Source: DASRJG01 sp032124015
GTDB lineage: Bacteria; Acidobacteriota; Polarisedimenticolia; Polarisedimenticolales; DASRJG01
Length of the DNA stretch: 64,000 nt
Assembly (NCBI GenBank): GCA_032124015.1
Contig: JAQBEH010000114.1
Coordinates: 7,888-71,887 of the forward strand
Direction of reading: 5' to 3'
Shown here one piece after another: positions 53,159 to 63,435 of this stretch (position 1 is the stretch's first letter; each line of letters starts with the position of its first letter). Under the pieces are notes generated by a model. That model did not search any database. It was not told the origin of the DNA and was given only the letters and a program-made list of their open reading frames with translations. The position numbers and the translations under genes were made by a program.

Positions 53159-53841
53159 TGCCCAAGGTACTCATCATCGAAGACGACGCCGCAATGGCCA
53201 CGGCGCTCCACGACGGCTTCGCCTACGAGGGGTACGAGGTCGTGCTCGCGAAGGACGGCGAAGCGGGATTGAAGGCGGCGCGCGAAATGGCTGCGGATGT
53301 CGTCATTCTCGACGTCATGATGCCGAAGATGAACGGGCTCGACGTATGCAAGCGACTCCGGTCCGAGGGGAGCAACGTCCCGATCATCATGCTGACCGCG
53401 CGCGGCCAGGAAATCGACAAGGTGCTGGGCCTGAAGATGGGCGCCGACGATTACGTCACCAAGCCCTTCAGCTTCATGGAACTGATGGCGCGCGTCGAGG
53501 CGTTGCTGCGCCGCACGTCGGGGGGTGCGCGACACGCGGAAGTTTACGGCTTTGGCGATGTCGTCGTGGACTTCAAGAAGGCCGAGCTCAAGAAGCGAGG
53601 CGTGGCCGTCGAAGTGACCGCGCGCGAACTGAAGCTGCTCGAGTACTTCATCGCTCACCGCGGCGAGGTCGTCCCGCGAGAACGCCTCCTCGATCAGGTG
53701 TGGGAGTACGACTCCACGCCGTTGACGCGTACCGTCGACATGCACGTCGCCAAGCTTCGCAAGAAGATCGAGGACGATCCCGCCGATCCCAGGTTCATCG
53801 TGACCGTCCACCGCATGGGCTACAAGTTCACGGGGTCGTAG
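53158..53841 (+). CDS. OmpR/PhoB-family response regulator
   Basis: This 227-residue regulator has a receiver domain with Asp52 in VILDVMMPKMNG, the signalling Thr/Lys (MLTARG, VTKPFS) and a C-terminal winged helix (ARELKLLEYFIAHRGEVV, TVDMHVAKLRKKI, VHRMGYKF). OmpR-family dimers bind direct repeats spaced about one helical turn, matching the operators at 51478 and 55657. It is therefore the best candidate controller of both PDZ operons and of its own operon. The 3' end overlaps the dioxygenase-fusion gene by 14 nt. Confidence 0.95.
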   Translation: MPKVLIIEDDAAMATALHDGFAYEGYEVVLAKDGEAGLKAAREMAADVVILDVMMPKMNGLDVCKRLRSEGSNVPIIMLTARGQEIDKVLGLKMGADDYVTKPFSFMELMARVEALLRRTSGGARHAEVYGFGDVVVDFKKAELKKRGVAVEVTARELKLLEYFIAHRGEVVPRERLLDQVWEYDSTPLTRTVDMHVAKLRKKIEDDPADPRFIVTVHRMGYKFTGS

Positions 53842-54979
53842 GCGGCAGGTTGAAGGTGTCGCTCTTCGTTCGGTCGAGTGTCGCCGAGACCATTCGGAAC
53901 GATGTGTCCGACGGTTTCAGATTGACGAACTTATCGACGATCTTTCTGTTCCTGTAGACGACGATCGTATTCTCGACGGATGGATCCACCCGGCTCAGAT
54001 TGATCTCGCTGTCCGTGTCCGAAAGGGACGGAACGAAAGTCAGGGCGACGCTTTTCAGGCCCAGCTCGCTTCCGAGTCGTTCCAGTTCTTCGCGTCGTTG
54101 GTCCTGGCTGTAGCCGTTTGCATTACCGTAAACGAAATAGGCCTTCAGGTGCTTGCCTCGGGAAAGGCTCTCTTGCTCGAGGAACGCGAGCCACTTCCTT
54201 ATGTCTACCCAGCTTGGATGATTGCCCACGAAGTAGATGATGCCGTGGTAGCGCCCGTACTTGCAGACTGGGCAGGCTCTCGTTCCCGTGTCCGGCCCAT
54301 ACGCGTGAAAGGGAATGAACGACGGTTGGTCCTCGCCGATCGAAAGACCGGAGAGTTGAGCCGGCGGGCTCGTTTGCGGATAGTTCGGAATGTTGAGTCC
54401 CAGAATGATGTCGTGTTCGGCGACTTGCACGTCACCGGCGGTGAACAACCTCAGAATTCCGCTTCCGCCTCGATTCTCGAGGGCCTTGCGCCTCGGAGTT
54501 GTCAACAGGGGGTCGTCATCAAAGACGAGTTCATCGATGTAGTACTCGTTCTCGATTCTGGGCTCCTTGATCGAGACATGAATATGCGCGGGAATGGCCG
54601 CGTTGGGATAGGGTGCCGGCCGGATCGTCTGAATGGAGTACTTGCCGCTCGCGTCGGTTTTCACCCAACCGCGAATGTGGCCATGCCGCTTGGCTCTTTC
54701 GTCCATGCCACTTGAAGGCGAGTAGGTGCCGTTGCTATCCGTCTGCCAGTAGTAGACAACGACATCGGCCGCGGGCGTCCTGCCGTCACGTTCGTAGATG
54801 ACACCGGTGACCCGGAGTTTTTGGCCCGTCTCCGTCCAACCTGCGCTCGTGTCGGTGAAGGTGATGTTTGCGGGCATTCCCACGAACATGAGTTCGCAGC
54901 CGTCGCAACCGCCGCCGACGAGAGGGGCCGCCTGGCCATGACAAGCGAACGAGAGGGTGAGCAGGACGACGAAGCCCAT
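53828..54979 (-). CDS. Exported intradiol dioxygenase / thioredoxin-like fusion protein
   Basis: This 383-residue protein has a short signal peptide and a CDGC pair (25, 28). The intradiol ring-cleavage dioxygenase-like domain (about 50-195) keeps all four iron ligands: Tyr86 (NGTY), Tyr124 (PAPYP) and His132/His134 (PAHIH). A second domain (about 225-365) begins CPVC at 236-239, continues GIIYFVG and ends ENTIVVYRNRKIVDKFVN, a thioredoxin/TlpA-like pattern. The natural substrate is unknown. The gene follows PDZ2 after a strong hairpin placed in its leader and is probably co-transcribed. The coding start at 54979 has no clear ribosome site. Confidence 0.8.
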   Translation of the reverse strand: MGFVVLLTLSFACHGQAAPLVGGGCDGCELMFVGMPANITFTDTSAGWTETGQKLRVTGVIYERDGRTPAADVVVYYWQTDSNGTYSPSSGMDERAKRHGHIRGWVKTDASGKYSIQTIRPAPYPNAAIPAHIHVSIKEPRIENEYYIDELVFDDDPLLTTPRRKALENRGGSGILRLFTAGDVQVAEHDIILGLNIPNYPQTSPPAQLSGLSIGEDQPSFIPFHAYGPDTGTRACPVCKYGRYHGIIYFVGNHPSWVDIRKWLAFLEQESLSRGKHLKAYFVYGNANGYSQDQRREELERLGSELGLKSVALTFVPSLSDTDSEINLSRVDPSVENTIVVYRNRKIVDKFVNLKPSDTSFRMVSATLDRTKSDTFNLPPTTP

Positions 54980-54988
54980 GCGGACGAA

Positions 54989-55025
54989 GAACGGCCGCCC
55001 GGCTGAAGATGCCGGGCGGCCGTTC
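54989..55025 (-). terminator. 15-bp hairpin between PDZ2 and the dioxygenase fusion
   Basis: GAACGGCCGCCCGGC (54989-55003) and GCCGGGCGGCCGTTC (55011-55025) are perfectly complementary around a 7-nt loop. It begins 22 nt after the PDZ2 stop and ends 9 nt before the dioxygenase ATG, with no long T-run. It may be a terminator/attenuator, or an mRNA processing or translation-control element. Confidence 0.7.
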
Positions 55026-55047
55026 GCGATGGATGGTTCGGGGTAGC

Positions 55048-55554
55048 TCAGTTGGAGGCGACCTCAACGTGCTCTTTCATGTGGTTGTCGACCATCGCCT
55101 GGTAAATATCGGCGGGCATCTTGCCTAGGGTGACCGTGAGGTCCTTGGCCACGCCGTCCCTCTTCACCGTGTAGTCGACGGTCGAACCGGGCGTGAGCGG
55201 CTTCCAGGCGGCCTTGATGCGGGCCGCGTTGGCCTCGTTCATCTCGATGCCGTTCAGAGCGTAGAGGACGTCGCCCGGCCGGAAGCCGGCTTTTTCTGCG
55301 GGGCTCCCCTTGACGACTTCCTTGATGACGCTCGATCCGTCTTCGATCTGGTCGTACTGGATGCCGAGCCAGCCGTGGTTTTTCGCTTCGGACATGTGGT
55401 TCATGCACTCTTCCTTGGTCGCGCTGCACTTTTTGGCGGATGCGGCGTAGGCGGCCTTGTCGGCGTGCTTCTCGCAATCGGCGCCGCCGGCGAGGGCTGC
55501 TGTGGCCATGGCAAACATCGCGAGTGGGGCAACGAGCATCAGGGGTCGGCTCAT
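55048..55554 (-). CDS. Periplasmic PDZ-domain protein (PDZ2), paralogue of PDZ1
   Basis: This 168-residue protein has a signal peptide (to about 23), Cys27, a C-x6-C pair (43, 50), a GWLGIQYD strand and a PDZ domain (VVKGSPAEKAGFRPGDVLYALNG). The C-terminal helix contains DNHMKEHVE. It has the same architecture as PDZ1, including the DILYALNG/DVLYALNG core. No catalytic domain is present. It has its own operator (55657-55690) and precedes the dioxygenase-thioredoxin fusion, so it may dock a partner protein in the periplasm. Confidence 0.85.
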   Translation of the reverse strand: MSRPLMLVAPLAMFAMATAALAGGADCEKHADKAAYAASAKKCSATKEECMNHMSEAKNHGWLGIQYDQIEDGSSVIKEVVKGSPAEKAGFRPGDVLYALNGIEMNEANAARIKAAWKPLTPGSTVDYTVKRDGVAKDLTVTLGKMPADIYQAMVDNHMKEHVEVASN

Positions 55555-55656
55555 GGGGGGTCTCCTTCTTTCGTTGTTCGCGACTCGCGAATTGCGAGGT
55601 CGCGTCCTACGTGAATGAGACTACCGAGTCGCGTGGTAAATGTCTTACCGCGTGAC

Positions 55657-55690
55657 GTAAAGAGTGGTCAAAGTTGTAAGCGAGAAGTAA
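55657..55690 (-). promoter_or_regulatory. OmpR-type direct-repeat operator, copy 2
   Basis: On the minus strand TTAC (55690-55687), TTAC (55679-55676), TGAC (55670-55667) and TTAC (55660-55657) are spaced 11, 9 and 10 nt, as in copy 1. CTCTTTAC and AGACAT-TTTACC sequence is also shared between the two upstream regions. It lies 103 nt before PDZ2. Confidence 0.65.
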
Positions 55691-55701
55691 ACAGCACCGG
55701 C

Positions 55702-56742
55702 TCAGGCCTCGTGTCGGATCGCAGCCGTCAGCTCGCGCAAGAGATACAAGACGATGGGGCCGACGAACAACCCGACGATGCCGAAGGCGAGGAGGCCCCC
55801 CACCATGCCCAAAAACAGCAGCATCGTCGGCAGCTTGACGCCGTCTTTCGCGAAGTAGGGTCTTAGAAAGTTGTCGATCGTGCTGATCACACCGGCGCCC
55901 CATGCGAACAGGATGACCGCCTTCCATACATGCCCGATCGTTCCCAACCAAATCGCGACCGGAAGCCAGACGAGTGCCGTGCCGCCGGGGAGCACCGCGA
56001 CGAAAAACATCGCGGCGCCCAGCGTGAACGCGTACGGTACGCCCAACACCAGAAACGCGATCGTGCCGAGGGTCGCCTGGACGAAGGCGGTGAGCCCGAC
56101 GCTGATGAACACGGTGCGGGTCATCAATCCCAGGTCGCGCATGATCCTGTCGGCGGTTTCCCCGGGAAGCGGCAGCACGCGAGCGACTGCCACGGCGAGA
56201 GAACGGCCGTGCGCGAAAAACGCGAACATCATGAAGAGCGTGACGAAGAAGGAGAACGCCAGGCCGAGTGCGCCTCCGACCAGTTTCGGGGCTCGGGTCG
56301 CGGCGACCGCGCCTATCTTCTTGACGAGGTTGATGCCCTCGGCCCTGACGTCCATATCGGCGAGTCCGACCAGTTCTTTCGCCCGATCCAGGGCGGCTTC
56401 GAACCGGGGCCACCGCTCGTCGGCCCCAAGGTCCGGTCCGTTGGTGCTGTAGGTGGTTTGGACCCACGAGTACGCCCGGACCGAGCCCTGGACGACCTGA
56501 ACCGCGGCAACGACGGCCGGGACGATGATGAATGCGGCGACGACGAGGGTGAGGAGTGTGGAGGCGGCCCAGGTTCGTCCGTGCAACCTGGCCACAAGGC
56601 GCTCGTGCAGCGGCCAGAAGGTCACGACCAGCACCGACGCCCAGATGATTCCCGGCATGAACGGCTTGAGAACGAGCCAGGAGCACCACACGACCGCGGC
56701 GAGGAGGGCGGTGAACAGGATGGCGCCGACGTCGCGTTGCAT
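55702..56742 (-). CDS. AI-2E family transporter (PerM/YdiK-like)
   Basis: This is a 346-residue membrane protein from ATG 56742 (MQRDVGAILF); the longer frame to 56850 adds a non-homologous Arg-rich start. It has two N-terminal helix pairs and a periplasmic/cytosolic stretch near 90-150. The C-terminal block holds FVAVLPGGTALVWLPVAIWL and FLGMVGGLLAFGIVGLFVGPIVL, the family hallmark. Members include autoinducer-2 exporters and Na+/H+ antiporters; cargo here is unknown. Single gene, divergent from prkA by about 180 nt. Confidence 0.9.
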   Translation of the reverse strand: MQRDVGAILFTALLAAVVWCSWLVLKPFMPGIIWASVLVVTFWPLHERLVARLHGRTWAASTLLTLVVAAFIIVPAVVAAVQVVQGSVRAYSWVQTTYSTNGPDLGADERWPRFEAALDRAKELVGLADMDVRAEGINLVKKIGAVAATRAPKLVGGALGLAFSFFVTLFMMFAFFAHGRSLAVAVARVLPLPGETADRIMRDLGLMTRTVFISVGLTAFVQATLGTIAFLVLGVPYAFTLGAAMFFVAVLPGGTALVWLPVAIWLGTIGHVWKAVILFAWGAGVISTIDNFLRPYFAKDGVKLPTMLLFLGMVGGLLAFGIVGLFVGPIVLYLLRELTAAIRHEA

Positions 56743-56920
56743 CGGGGGAGACTCAACCACCCTCCGTTGCCTGTCAAGAGCGGACGCGCGAATCACGTTT
56801 TTGCTCGATTCCCCGAAGATCGCCTGACAGGGGTTTGCGCGGGGGGGCACGCGGACCTAGTTATTTATGCGTTGTCACGCGCTCGTGGGGCCAGGGGGCG
56901 GCCCCCAAAGGAGATCGGTC

Positions 56921-58972
<2,052 letters not shown>

Positions 58973-58984
58973 CGCGGACCTCCG

Positions 58985-60058
58985 ATGCCCCGCATCGAAT
59001 CCGACGTGAACCGCTTCCGGCAGATCGTGAGGGGGAAGGTGCGCGAGGAGCTGAAAAAGCACCTCGGAAAGACGGAGCTGTTCGGCAAGCAAGGCGGCCA
59101 AGTTGTTTCGATCCCGATCCCCCACCTCGAACTGCCGCACTTCGTGCACGACACCGGCGGGAAGGGCGTCGGCCAGGGCGAGGGTCAAGGCGGGGAGGGC
59201 GCGGGAAAAGCAGGCGACCAACCCGGCTCCCACATCCTCGAGGCGGAGTTTTCCGTGGAGGAGCTCGCGACGTTGCTGGGCGAGGCGCTGGAACTCCCGC
59301 GGATCGCGCCAAAGGGGACCGACGAGCTGGTCTCGCCGGCGGGGCGCTACACGGGGATCGCGACCAGCGGCCCCGAGTCGCTCCGCCACTTCAAGCGCTC
59401 GTACCGGCAGGCGTTGCGACGCCTGATCGTCTCCGGAACCTACGATCCGACCGATCCGCGCGTCTCGCTGGTGCGCGCCGACCGGCGATACCGAACCTGG
59501 AAGCCGCGCCCGCTCCCCAAGACGAACGCCGCGATCATCTACATCATGGACGTGTCGGGCTCGATGGGCGACGAACAGAAGGAGATCGTTCGCACGGAGA
59601 GCTTCTGGCTGGACGCGTGGATCCGCAGCCATTACCAGGGAGTGCGCACCGTCTACATCGTCCACGACGCGGCGGCGAAGGAAGTCGACCGCGAGACGTT
59701 CTTTACGGTGCGCGAGTCCGGCGGCACCGTCATCTCCTCGGCGTACGAGCTCGCGGCGCGCATCGTCGAGGAGCGTTTCCCGGCCTCGGACTGGAACCTC
59801 TACCTGTTCCACTTCACCGACGGCGAGAACTACAGCCGCCAGGACTCTGATAAGTCGGCGGACATCCTCGCGGAGACGCTCCTCCCCGCGGTCAACCTCT
59901 TCGGCTACGGCCAGGTCGAGGCGTTGGGCACGAGGGGCGATTTCATCGACATCCTGCACTCCCGTTTCGCGAACGACGAGCGCGTCGCGCTCTCGCGCAT
60001 CCCCGACCGTGACGCCATCGTCGTTTCGATCAAGGATTTCCTCGGAAAAGGGCGGTAG
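58985..60058 (+). CDS. yeaH: YeaH/YhbH family (DUF444) von Willebrand A protein
   Basis: This 357-residue protein has an N-terminal basic region, a Gly/Gln-rich linker near residue 60-80 and a VWA domain with an intact MIDAS (Asp189, Ser191, Ser193 in IMDVSGSMGDE). FHFTDGENYS marks the later part. It partners PrkA in the conserved starvation module, though its biochemistry is unresolved. The start lies 12 nt after prkA; spoVR follows after 4 nt. Confidence 0.94.
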   Translation: MPRIESDVNRFRQIVRGKVREELKKHLGKTELFGKQGGQVVSIPIPHLELPHFVHDTGGKGVGQGEGQGGEGAGKAGDQPGSHILEAEFSVEELATLLGEALELPRIAPKGTDELVSPAGRYTGIATSGPESLRHFKRSYRQALRRLIVSGTYDPTDPRVSLVRADRRYRTWKPRPLPKTNAAIIYIMDVSGSMGDEQKEIVRTESFWLDAWIRSHYQGVRTVYIVHDAAAKEVDRETFFTVRESGGTVISSAYELAARIVEERFPASDWNLYLFHFTDGENYSRQDSDKSADILAETLLPAVNLFGYGQVEALGTRGDFIDILHSRFANDERVALSRIPDRDAIVVSIKDFLGKGR

Positions 60059-60062
60059 GGCG

Positions 60063-61571
60063 ATGGCAAACGAGCTTCCCGTCGAGCTGCAGCGCGAGCA
60101 GGACCGGATTGAGAAGATCGCCCGCGAGATGGGGCTCACCTTTTTCCGGGTCGTCTTCGAGATGGTCGATTGGCGGGAGATGAACGCACTCGCCGCCTAC
60201 GGCGGCTTTCCCACGCGCTACCCGCACTGGCGCTGGGGCATGGAGTACGCCGAGCTCGCAAAGAGCTACGAGTACGGGCTCCACAAGATCTACGAGATGG
60301 TGATCAACAACGATCCCACCTACGCGTACCTCCTGCAGGGAAACGCGATGGTCGACCAGAAGCTCGTCATGGCTCACGTTTACGGCCATGCCGATTTCTT
60401 CGTCAACAACGTCTACTTTGCGCACACCAACCGGAAGATGATCGACACGATGGCGAATCACGCAACGCGCGTGCGCCGTCACCAGGAGCGCTGGGGCGTC
60501 GAGAGCGTCGAACGCTTCATGGACGCGTGCCTTTCCGTCGAAGACCTGATCGATCCCGGAGCCGTCTTCCGCGAAGCGCGGCGCTCCGAGCGGCCCGTCG
60601 ACCAGCCCGAGCCTCAGGATCCCGGCCGCATGCCGGCCAAGCCGTACCTCGACCGCTACGTCAATCCGCCCGCTTACCTCGAGGCAAAAAGGCAACAGGC
60701 GCGGAAGGAGCGCGAGGACGCCAAACGCTTCCCGTCGTCTCCGGACCGCGACGTGCTGGGGTTCCTCTTGGCCGCGGCCCCGCTCGAGCCGTGGGAGCAA
60801 GACGCATTGGAGATCGTGCGCGACGAGAGCTACTACGTCCTCCCCCAGCGCCAAACGAAGGTGATGAACGAGGGTTGGGCCTCGTTCTGGCACACGCACA
60901 TGATGACGACGCGCATCCTCGACGACACCGAGGTGATTGACTACGCCGACCACCACTCGGGAACCGTCGCCGTCTCGCCGGGACGCCTGAATCCTTACAA
61001 GCTCGGCCTCGAACTGTTCCGCGACATCGAACGCCGCTGGAACATGGGCCAGTTCGGCCCCGAGTGGGAGGCCTGCGACCGGATGGCCGAGCGACGGCGC
61101 TGGGATCGCCAGCTCGGCCTCGGGCGCGAAAAGATCTACGAGGTGCGCCGCCTGCACTGCGACGCGACCTTTCTCGACGAGTACCTCACGCAGGACTTCT
61201 GCGAGCGGCAGGGTCTGTTCGTCTCGAAGACCAACACCCGCACCGGCAAGGAGGAGGTTGAGAGCACCTCCTTCGATGACGTGAAGCAAGCGCTCTTGGT
61301 CCACTTCACCAACGGCGGCCGCCCCGTCATCGAGGTGCTCGACGCCAACTACGGCAATCGCGGGGAGCTTCTGCTCGTGCACCGTCACGCCGGCGTCGAC
61401 CTCCGCACCGACTGGGCCAAGGAAGTCCTGGAGAACCTCACGCGCATCTGGAAGCGGCCCGTGCGGATCGAGACGCGGATCGGGAAGAAGCCCGTGCGCC
61501 TCGGCCACGACGGCGACAAGCCGATCCAAGAGGATCTCGATCAGGCGGCGATGAAGTCGAAGACGCGGTAG
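60063..61571 (+). CDS. spoVR: SpoVR family protein (YcgB-like)
   Basis: This is a 502-residue cytosolic protein. The SpoVR signature blocks are FRVVFEMVDWREMNALAAYGGFP in outline, YPHWRWGMEYAEL, NEGWASFWHTHMM, and a C-terminal beta-rich part with VLDANYGNRGELLLVHRH. In sporulators SpoVR affects the cortex; in Gram-negatives YcgB belongs to the starvation module with YeaG and YeaH. The start at ATG 60063 follows the yeaH stop by four bases. The exact function is unknown. Confidence 0.95.
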   Translation: MANELPVELQREQDRIEKIAREMGLTFFRVVFEMVDWREMNALAAYGGFPTRYPHWRWGMEYAELAKSYEYGLHKIYEMVINNDPTYAYLLQGNAMVDQKLVMAHVYGHADFFVNNVYFAHTNRKMIDTMANHATRVRRHQERWGVESVERFMDACLSVEDLIDPGAVFREARRSERPVDQPEPQDPGRMPAKPYLDRYVNPPAYLEAKRQQARKEREDAKRFPSSPDRDVLGFLLAAAPLEPWEQDALEIVRDESYYVLPQRQTKVMNEGWASFWHTHMMTTRILDDTEVIDYADHHSGTVAVSPGRLNPYKLGLELFRDIERRWNMGQFGPEWEACDRMAERRRWDRQLGLGREKIYEVRRLHCDATFLDEYLTQDFCERQGLFVSKTNTRTGKEEVESTSFDDVKQALLVHFTNGGRPVIEVLDANYGNRGELLLVHRHAGVDLRTDWAKEVLENLTRIWKRPVRIETRIGKKPVRLGHDGDKPIQEDLDQAAMKSKTR

Positions 61572-61586
61572 CCAGGTTGAGAAGCC

Positions 61587-61811
61587 GTGATTCTGGAGCG
61601 AGTGCGGTCGTCAATTGCGCGCAACCTCGCCACAAGCGAGGGCGGTGTCACCGTCAGTATCGGCGGCGTCACCTTCATCACGGTTCCTGAGGACGTGGAA
61701 CAGATGGTTCAACGCGCGGATTCCAGAATGTACAAGGCCAAGATCACCGGGAAGAATCGCGTGCATCTTGAAGTCGTGGGTGAGGTGGGGGAACGGGTTC
61801 TGGCCGAGTAA
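61587..61811 (+). pseudogene. C-terminal remnant of a GGDEF diguanylate cyclase
   Basis: The 74-codon frame reads ILERVRSSIARNLA, GGVTVSIGGVTFIT and VEQMVQRADSRMYKAKITGKNRV, the last three conserved blocks of a GGDEF domain. The GGDEF active-site motif, the N-terminal half and any sensor domain are missing. A GTG at 61587 could start it, but the product could not bind GTP. It begins 15 nt after spoVR and is best read as deletion debris. Confidence 0.8.
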
Positions 61812-61972
61812 AACGTCGCGATGTATAGCTTTTTCCGTCGGGAGCGGTGCTTCGGGCGCTCGAAACGGCCTTCGGCGCCGGATTCGACCTTGTAGGATCG
61901 TCCAGGAGGCGCGATCGCGGCGCTGGGCGGGCTAGGAGACCCCCCGAAATCGACGAAAGCGAGGCGAAAAGC
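61812..61972. other. Intergenic, no feature seen
   Basis: This lies between the GGDEF remnant and the convergent nuclease gene. I find no gene, strong hairpin or repeat in it. Confidence 0.4.
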
Positions 61973-62434
61973 TTAGCGCCATCGACCCGGCGGCAGCCTC
62001 CAGACACCGAGCTTCTCGCGCTTCGCTTCGGCCTCCGCCGCCTTGAAGCGTGGCTTCAGCGTGAACTTGAATCTGTCGTACACGCGCGCGTACCCCTTGC
62101 GCACCAAATCCTCGTTGACGTTCGTTCCGTCGTCCAAGATCACGTATCGCAGTAGTCGCTGGTACTTGTCCCTATCGGCTTGACGCGGCTCGGGCTCGAG
62201 CGTGACCGTCTCCCCTCCCAGGCGCGATCGCGCGTAGTCCCGCGCTGCGTACGCCGCGTCGTGATAGGCCTGACGCTCGTCTTTGAGCTCCGGCGAGTCG
62301 ATCCCTACGAGCCGGACCTTCTCCGTGTGTCCGTCAATCCTGACCGTGATCGTGTCGCCGTCGTGCACCGCGACCACCCGCGCGGTCTGCGGCGTGGCGG
62401 CGAGGAGGACGGAGAGGAGAAGGGTGTGGAGCAC
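61973..62434 (-). CDS. Secreted thermonuclease-like (SNase) protein
   Basis: This 153-residue protein has a short signal-like N-terminus (LLLSVLLAATPQ) and a staphylococcal-nuclease OB fold: VVAVHDGDTITVRI, VRLVGIDSPEL with the catalytic Arg/Asp/Glu region, KYQRLLRYVI with the second Arg, and EDLVRKGYARVY. It should degrade DNA or RNA with calcium outside the cytoplasm. The start is GTG 62434. Single gene. Confidence 0.88.
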   Translation of the reverse strand: MLHTLLLSVLLAATPQTARVVAVHDGDTITVRIDGHTEKVRLVGIDSPELKDERQAYHDAAYAARDYARSRLGGETVTLEPEPRQADRDKYQRLLRYVILDDGTNVNEDLVRKGYARVYDRFKFTLKPRFKAAEAEAKREKLGVWRLPPGRWR

Positions 62435-62452
62435 GAGCGGAGTATAGCGAGG

Positions 62453-62848
62453 CTAGCTGGCAGCCTGAGCCGGAGGCCGGTTCGAAGTGATGATGTGAGC
62501 CTGCTTGATGGCGAGGCCGGAGAAGATGCTATCTCTCACCTCGACGTTACCGTGCTCGACGTGAACGGCTCGATTGAGTTTCTGGACGGCTGCGTCTTCC
62601 GGGTCGATCACCACGATTCGCGAAAGACTGACCAGATCGCCGTCGCCCAGCTTGGATTTGATTTGCGCAACCAGGTAGTCGACGGCCGCCGAGTTGTCCC
62701 CTCCCGTCCAGGAGGCCGAGACCATCAGGTCCCACCGATCAGGAACCTCCTCGCGCATGAAAAGGGCGAACAGGGCGAAGTCACCCCGTTCCAGCGCAAT
62801 TTGGGTTTCGAGTCGGGCAAATCGCTCTACCAATTCCGGGGTGGTCAT
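62453..62848 (-). CDS. Partner protein of the HEPN gene, unknown family
   Basis: This is a 131-residue soluble protein from ATG 62848 (MTTPELVERF). A charged N-terminal helix is followed by EEVPDRWDLMVSASW and LVSLSRIVVIDPED, giving an alpha/beta pattern. I recognise no family, and the nucleotidyltransferase GSx10DxD motif usual in HEPN partners is absent. The four-base ATGA overlap with the HEPN gene makes a coupled pair, so a toxin-antitoxin or defence role is possible but unproven. The longer frame to 62944 lies inside the HEPN gene. Confidence 0.65.
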   Translation of the reverse strand: MTTPELVERFARLETQIALERGDFALFALFMREEVPDRWDLMVSASWTGGDNSAAVDYLVAQIKSKLGDGDLVSLSRIVVIDPEDAAVQKLNRAVHVEHGNVEVRDSIFSGLAIKQAHIITSNRPPAQAAS

Positions 62849-63240
62849 AGCGCTTCCAAGAGTTGGTCGGTTGCCTGAATCAACGCCGCGGTTGCGCCCA
62901 GCCGCGCAGTACCGATTGAATTGTAGCGTGAGTCGGCTTTCCAAACCGCTACGACGTTCCAGAGCGCGAAGTGGTTCTCCTTGATCGCTCCTTCCTGACC
63001 CGAGAGACGCAAGAGAACTTCGAGTTCGTGGGTCCGAAAGCTCTTGTAGGCCGCGAACTCGCCGCCCGTGGCGGGGAACTCGGACCAGTTCAGGGTTCGG
63101 CAGATCCGTGCCTTCAAGGCAACCTCCACCGCGTAGCCGCAGACGTAGGCCGCGCCGTCGAAGCGGCCAGCCGCGAGGAGCGACTTAGCATCGTCAAGAC
63201 GTGCGCGTGCGATCCTGTCAAGTTCTTCCACGGCGATCAT
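62845..63240 (-). CDS. HEPN-domain protein
   Basis: This is a 131-residue helical protein from ATG 63240 (MIAVEELDRIARARLDDAKS). AKSLLAAGRFDGAAYVCGYAVEVALKA is the HEPN helix pair, and the later FRTHELEVLLRLSG fits the HEPN 'H-x-L-x-x-L' helix. The catalytic R-x4-6-H motif of HEPN RNases is not clear, so it may be a non-catalytic nucleic-acid- or nucleotide-binding version. First gene of a two-gene operon, divergent from an XRE regulator. Confidence 0.78.
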   Translation of the reverse strand: MIAVEELDRIARARLDDAKSLLAAGRFDGAAYVCGYAVEVALKARICRTLNWSEFPATGGEFAAYKSFRTHELEVLLRLSGQEGAIKENHFALWNVVAVWKADSRYNSIGTARLGATAALIQATDQLLEAL

Positions 63241-63435
63241 CGGTGACACAATCCGGTGCGAGCGTCGGCAGACCTGATCGTGTCGTCGTCGTGGTCGCGC
63301 AATGTAAGCACCCATTCCCGCTCGGGCCCTTGAGTGAATCACCCCTGGGGTTCAGCGAAGCGTCGGACGCCGGCTCCGGCGGTTGCGACTACGCAACCCG
63401 TTATCGCCGCCGCCTCGGGAAAGGTCGTAGATAAT

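Noticed and set aside
60030..61529. 499-codon minus-strand frame antisense to spoVR
   Set aside because: Same cause: a GC-driven open frame opposite a clearly conserved gene.
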